A stretch of DNA of 64,000 nucleotides, taken from Tachypleus tridentatus. Lineage: Eukaryota > Arthropoda > Merostomata > Xiphosura > Limulidae. Below the pieces are notes generated by a model that was not told the DNA's origin, did not search any database, and saw only the letters and a list, made by a program, of their open reading frames with translations. Below are positions 59,550 to 64,000 of the stretch, piece after piece (position 1 is the first letter of the stretch; every line of letters starts with the position of its first letter). Location: the NCBI RefSeq assembly GCF_004210375.1, contig NC_134825.1, positions 67,881,558-67,945,557 of the forward strand. Reading direction: 5' to 3'. Both the position numbers and the translations under genes were made by a program.

Positions 59550-62440
59550 ATAATTTGTAAATTAATCGGGGACAGGTGTTTTGTACTATCTTCATCATAT
59601 ATGCAATACCTGACGAGTTCGCATAATAGTTCATTTTTTCTCCAACTTTTATCGAAATATTTTATTGTAGTATGTAGGAGCCTACATAGGTCTATATATG
59701 TTTTGTACCTTTTGAGGATGTTTTCAACTGTTACTCGATTGTTTTTGCCAGTTAGATTCCTACCATAGTTTGTTCTTCGCCAAATTTTTGTTTTTGTATT
59801 ATTTATGTGGTTTGTCCATGTAAGTTTAGAATCATACGTTAATCCTAGAAATTTTGTTGATGTAGAAGTTTGGAGAAGTGCTCCATTCATAAAAATCTGT
59901 AGTTGTACCTTTTCACATTTCGTTCACTTTGAATATATGAGTTGCAGAGTTTTTGCTGTGTTTATTTTGATTCAAAACTTTTGGCAGTATTCGCATACTC
60001 TGTTTAGTTCCGATCGTATATTTGTAGTGAATATTGCTGGTGTTTTGACACTTTTCCAGTTTGCTTCATCATCAGCGAACAGTGATGAGTACCCATAATA
60101 AAGAGAATAGGGCTAAGAACCACTCTTTAAGAAACGTCGGTTTCTGGAGTGAAGAACTCCGAGCAAGTTCTCTCCATGGTTACTCTACATTGTTTGTTTT
60201 TCAAAACGTTAGAGAGCCATCGAATAATTCCAGGCGATAGTCCAATTTCATTCATAGGGAATCGAAGACCATTGTGCCATACAGTATCGAATGCCTTATC
60301 GATGTCGAGAAAGTAAGCGACATTGCATTCTTTTTTTATTAAATCTATTTATTATTATTTCAGTTAATCTTAGTAAGTGACATGCCTTTTGTCTAAGTTT
60401 TTTGACGGCCCGGCATGGCCAAGCGTGTTAAGGCGTGCGACTCGTAATCTGAGCGTCGAGGGTTCGCATCCCCGTCGCGCCAAACATCCTCGCCCTCCAA
60501 GCTGTGGGGGCGTTATAATGTGACGGTCAATCTCACTATTCGTTGGTAAAAGAGTAGCCCAAGAGTTGGCGGTGGGTGGTGATGACTAGCTGCCTTCCCT
60601 CAAGTCTTACACTGCTAAATTAGGGACGGCTAGCACAGATAGCCCTCGAGTAGATTTGTGCGAAATTCCAAAACCCAAACCAAACCGTTTTCGACAAACA
60701 TTAGCTTATTATAGTCATTTATGTTATTCGTGTTATTGTTGTTGATATTGACTGGGAAATATGGTTTGTATACTTCTGTATTAATATGATATGATCGTTT
60801 ACTGTATTATAAAAATAGGTTTTCACGCCTGTGTCGTTGTGTTTTGAAAGTGTTTTGCAGTTGTTGTCTGAAGGCTTCTGCTTTTTTCTTTCTTGGTGTG
60901 TGCTAATGTGTTATTTTATTCTCGTGTTGGGTATTTTTTTCTTGTGGTATCTTTGGTTCCTTTTTGTAACTGCGATCGAAACGTTCTAGGATCGGTTTTT
61001 TTTCGTTTAGTTATCCCATTTCTCTGGCTTCATTTTTTTTCAGATACTGTTTATTGGAGTTTTTATTTCTTTGTTTCTTCTTGCCATAAACTGTCTTCTT
61101 AATTGTCTTCGTTGTTTTATTAGTGTTATTAGTTGTTTGTTTGTTTCTATGCGTTATTTATAGTTTTGTGTTGTTATTGTGGTACAGTGTTAGTTGCTGC
61201 TTTTAGTCGGCACTCAGTGATTATTTGACTACAACTACCAACTTCTACTTTGTTGTTGGATGTATGCTCAACATTTTCTGGTAATATGTTGTCTAGTTCT
61301 TTCTGATATTCTTGGCAATTAGCTTTCTGGTAGTTGAATTTTGTATTGTTTAAAGGTTATATCTTTATGGGGAGCGAGATCGAAAGCACACCATATTGGT
61401 AGATGATTACTGTCAACATATTTTCCCACATTAAAACTTAATAACTTTTGTTTGATATTTAAGGAGGTGAGGCAGTTGCCTAGGATATCACTTATATTTG
61501 TAGCATACGTAGTATGCGTAGGTTTACTGTCATTTTTAGGACGATGTTATTTTCATCAAAGAATTGCAATAAGTGTCTTCCATTTCTGTTGGTGGATTTA
61601 CGTCAAAAGTTTTTATGTTTACTATTCAGATCACTTATTACAATTGTATTTTGGTAGTGGGAAAAAATGTTGTGGAATAGATTTATGTCAATACATTTTG
61701 TTGGTGAACAGTAAATACCTGCTTGTGTTAAAAATGAATGGTTATCTAGCAGGATATCAACAATTATATTTTCATTATTACCGTTCATTTTAATTTTGAG
61801 TAACTGAAAGAATGTTCTTATATAATAAAATAATTCCTCTGTTAGTATCATGGTTGTTTATTCAAACTTTTCTAACTGGCGTAAAATTACATATTTTAAA
61901 TTTATTGTTAACATAAATCCGGGTTTCACTTAGAATAATAATATCAGGTTTAATTACTATTATTATGTCTTCGATCTCGTGGTTCTTGGAAGTTAGTGAA
62001 TCTTTGATGTTGATACCTAGAATTGTGAATTTGCTTTTAGTAAGTATCCAGTGATTGTTGTGGTATGTATGGCTTTCTTTATTATTTTTTTGCATCGCGT
62101 GTGAAGAGATCAAAGCAGTTTTTAGTTTGGGATGGATTTGTGTATTCTGCAATAAAATCTGTAAAGATGTTTTATTTATATTTACTATTAAACTTGTTTC
62201 GTCGTTTCTGCTCTCTTTTATTGTATGAGTGTTGTTCTCTTGGGTGTTTGTTGTGTCTGTGTTTTGTTAAGTTGTTGTGTATTGTTTTACTGTTTTGGTT
62301 GGGTTTCGTTGTTCTTTTTTGTGTGTGATTTTCGTTGTGTGATGTTTTCTTCAGCCTTTCTGCATTTGTCACTGTATATGTTGTTGTATTGCTTTTTGCT
62401 TTTCAAATTTATATGTCTCAAGGTGTTATAGCCTTCAGAG
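59550..62440 (-). mobile_element. Jockey-like non-LTR LINE, interrupted by a SINE
   Basis: In coding order on the minus strand: a basic leader near 62370-62170; an endonuclease start (SETRI, PDIIILSETR) at about 62150-61860; an endonuclease end (CSPTKCIDINLFHNIF) near 61700; the linker; then reverse transcriptase with AYFLDIDKAFDTVWHNGL and IIRWLSNVLKNKQC, a VLSPILF motif and the FADD box near 60080. The C-terminal TKFLGLTYDSKLTWTNHIN follows near 59850. The reading frame is broken in several places and a family I SINE is inserted at 60406-60686. The 3' end is near 59550. Confidence 0.88.
60406..60686 (+). repeat. tRNA-derived SINE (family I) inserted in the LINE
   Basis: A full-length, well preserved copy begins CGGCCCGGCATGGCC and ends in an A-rich tail. 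It splits the LINE coding region, so it is younger than the LINE. Its B box is slightly changed (GGTTCGCATCC). Confidence 0.93.
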
Positions 62441-63520
62441 TACAAAATCATTTCAGTGATTCATTGCATGAGCACATTTTTTACTGATGTCACAACAGTA
62501 CAAAAAGCAACGCTAAGTGTCATTTATGTGACATTTTAGTTTCTAATGATTGGCTGGTAGACAACACATTAGTGTACAGTTGTACGAATGGTAAGAACAG
62601 GTGACCCCTTCAGGCAGTCTTTGGTCTCTGTTCGTAGAGTTTGTCCTGTTCTTTTATCCACGCGTAACCGGAATAAAAGTTTTCGGCAAGAAAAGAAGTC
62701 GGTTCTAATATACCTCAGAATATGAATTATCTTTATAGACATTCCGATCTGAGAGCGATAATTAACATAAAATTATTAAAATATAAATAAATAATGAAAA
62801 TAAGAAAAACGGTGAATCAAATGCAAATATTGTATTTTCCAGCCTAAAACTAGGTGCTCAAAGAAAGTAAGGAAACAAGGCTGGAAGTGGTGTCTACATC
62901 ATGTTTTCGAACCAGAAATTTCTATTTTTTACTCCATGTCTTAGGTATTTATCAAGTTTAGTAAAGTCAAACTCGGGATTTATATTAATATAAGATTTTG
63001 GTAACACATATGTCAAAAACAACCTTATTCTAAAAGCAGTTTCGAAAATATTGATTTCCACAAGCTGTGTAACATCAATAGAAGCATGGAAAACGCAGTT
63101 TAATTTTTTTAAACAAAGATGTCTATTTTAATGAAAATTTAAAATACGTGGAAAATGATGTATCGCCATCTTTATCCTAAAGTAATTTCATATGAATTTG
63201 TTCAACTGGATATGATAGAAGTATAAGCATTCATCAAGTTAAAGTGTGCAAGCCACCAGTGAGGTTCGAACTCACGACCGCTGGTTTACGAAACCAGTGC
63301 TCTACCTCTGAGCTATGATGGCTCATTGCTTTATTTGAAAAACGTATAATTTCGTTAAGAAACTATACAGTATGTTTAATATCAACTTATCGTTCAAAAT
63401 ATTAATATTGCATTGTTAAAACAATCACACGTAAAAATATAATATTAAGAACATCTCTTCGACAACATTTTCAACGGTAAGGTATTGTGCTGTTTCCTCC
63501 TCTGTTCAGGTATATAATTT
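62440..63520. repeat. Diverged macro-repeat copy D, with an inverted part
   Basis: Positions 62440-62775 match the 54600-54960 segment in reverse complement (compare AGACATTCCGATCTGAGAGC). Positions 62790-63520 match 55390-55610 plus 56785-57290 in direct orientation, with no LINE inserted. It therefore preserves the empty site of the LINE fragment in copies A and B. Confidence 0.8.
63252..63322 (-). tRNA. tRNA-Thr (anticodon CGT), copy D
   Basis: Full cloverleaf on the minus strand: acceptor GCCATCA/TGGTGGC, D arm GCTC/GAGC, anticodon arm CTGGT/ACCAG with loop TTCGTAA, T arm GTGAG/CTCAC with loop TTCGAAC. The anticodon CGT reads threonine codon ACG. Compared with the TGT copies it differs in the anticodon loop, in the variable loop (CGGTC against GAGTC) and at one D-loop base. 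Confidence 0.92.
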
Positions 63521-64000
63521 GTATATCAATCGCGGAGAGGTGTTCAGGACTATCTATATACAATACCTATCGAGTTCGCATAATAGTTCATTTTTTTCTC
63601 CACATTTTATCGAAATATTTTATTGTAGTATGTAGGGGTCTATCTACTATTGTTTGTGGGTTTGAATATTTATGCATAAACTTTGAAGGAGTGGTTTTGG
63701 GCACTCTACATGCTGTCGTAAGTAGTATATTTTATAATGACTCTTGTTTGGTTTAGAATTGTTCTTTGCTTACGTTAATTCACGCTGAAGCTGCATAGTC
63801 TATTACAGTTATATACGTTTTGTATATTTTGAGGATGTTTTCAGCTGTTACTCCATTGTTTTTTATCAGTTAGACTCTAGCATAGTTTGTTCTTCGCCTA
63901 ATTCTTTTCTTGTTAAATCTAATAATTATTGTTCCAGTTAACCTTACTAAGTGATATGCCTTTTGTCTAAGTTTTCTTAATCCGTTTTGTCTCTCGAGTA
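63520..64000 (-). mobile_element. Jockey-like LINE 3' fragment, runs off the window
   Basis: It is similar to 59550-60405 and in the same orientation, but shorter, with an internal deletion and an unrelated or diverged stretch near 63650-63780. The right end (TTTTGTCTAAGTTTTCTTAA) matches the point where the SINE interrupts the other LINE, and shows the sequence without the SINE. Confidence 0.8.

Noticed and set aside
61452-61793. 113-codon plus-strand ORF near 61452
   Set aside because: It is antisense to the endonuclease region of the minus-strand LINE.

Overview
The window is eukaryotic, AT-rich and mostly non-coding. Its genes are split by short introns with GT/AG borders, and it is full of tRNA-derived SINEs, LINE pieces and Tc1/mariner remnants. 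The best guess for the host is a chelicerate, most likely a horseshoe crab. That rests on a transglutaminase gene and on a dense SINE family whose unit I associate with horseshoe crab DNA; it is an inference, not a database result.

Three host genes are recognisable. (1) Positions 4280-8550, minus strand: the last eight exons of a transglutaminase, covering the catalytic His and Asp regions and both C-terminal beta-barrels. The catalytic Cys exon and the N-terminal domain were not found. (2) Positions 35612-38724, plus strand: five exons of an atypical 2-Cys peroxiredoxin of the PRDX5 type. Protein conservation is clear but the frame is broken in four of the five exons. (3) Positions 42640-44673, minus strand: the last three exons of the AMP-activated protein kinase beta subunit, all in frame. 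Genes 2 and 3 converge. Weaker exon candidates lie at 19719-19951 (minus), 25339-25514 (plus, signal peptide), 17996-18172 (plus) and 32725-32829 (plus).

Layout: 1-721 is a direct repeat of 16804-17524, so the transglutaminase exons sit between the two copies. 8.6-25 kb holds introns or intergenic DNA with SINEs and two 40-bp minisatellites. 25-35 kb is mostly anonymous with SINEs and a CR1-like LINE relic. 35-45 kb is the cleanest gene-bearing part. A 500-N assembly gap lies at 45658-46157. From there to the end the DNA is almost entirely repeats: a 5.7-kb block present twice (46158-51820 and 52696-58367), older diverged copies of parts of it (58368-59545 and 62440-63520), a Tc1/mariner relic with an internal 30-bp array, Jockey-like LINE pieces, and four tRNA-Thr loci (two UGU, one intact CGU, one decayed CGU).

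The two 5.7-kb copies differ mainly by one-base length changes in homopolymers, and the first copy abuts the gap. This looks more like redundant assembly of noisy long reads than a recent biological duplication. The same error mode may explain some, though perhaps not all, of the frame breaks in the transglutaminase and peroxiredoxin exons. I found no CRISPR, operon, phage or LTR retroelement.
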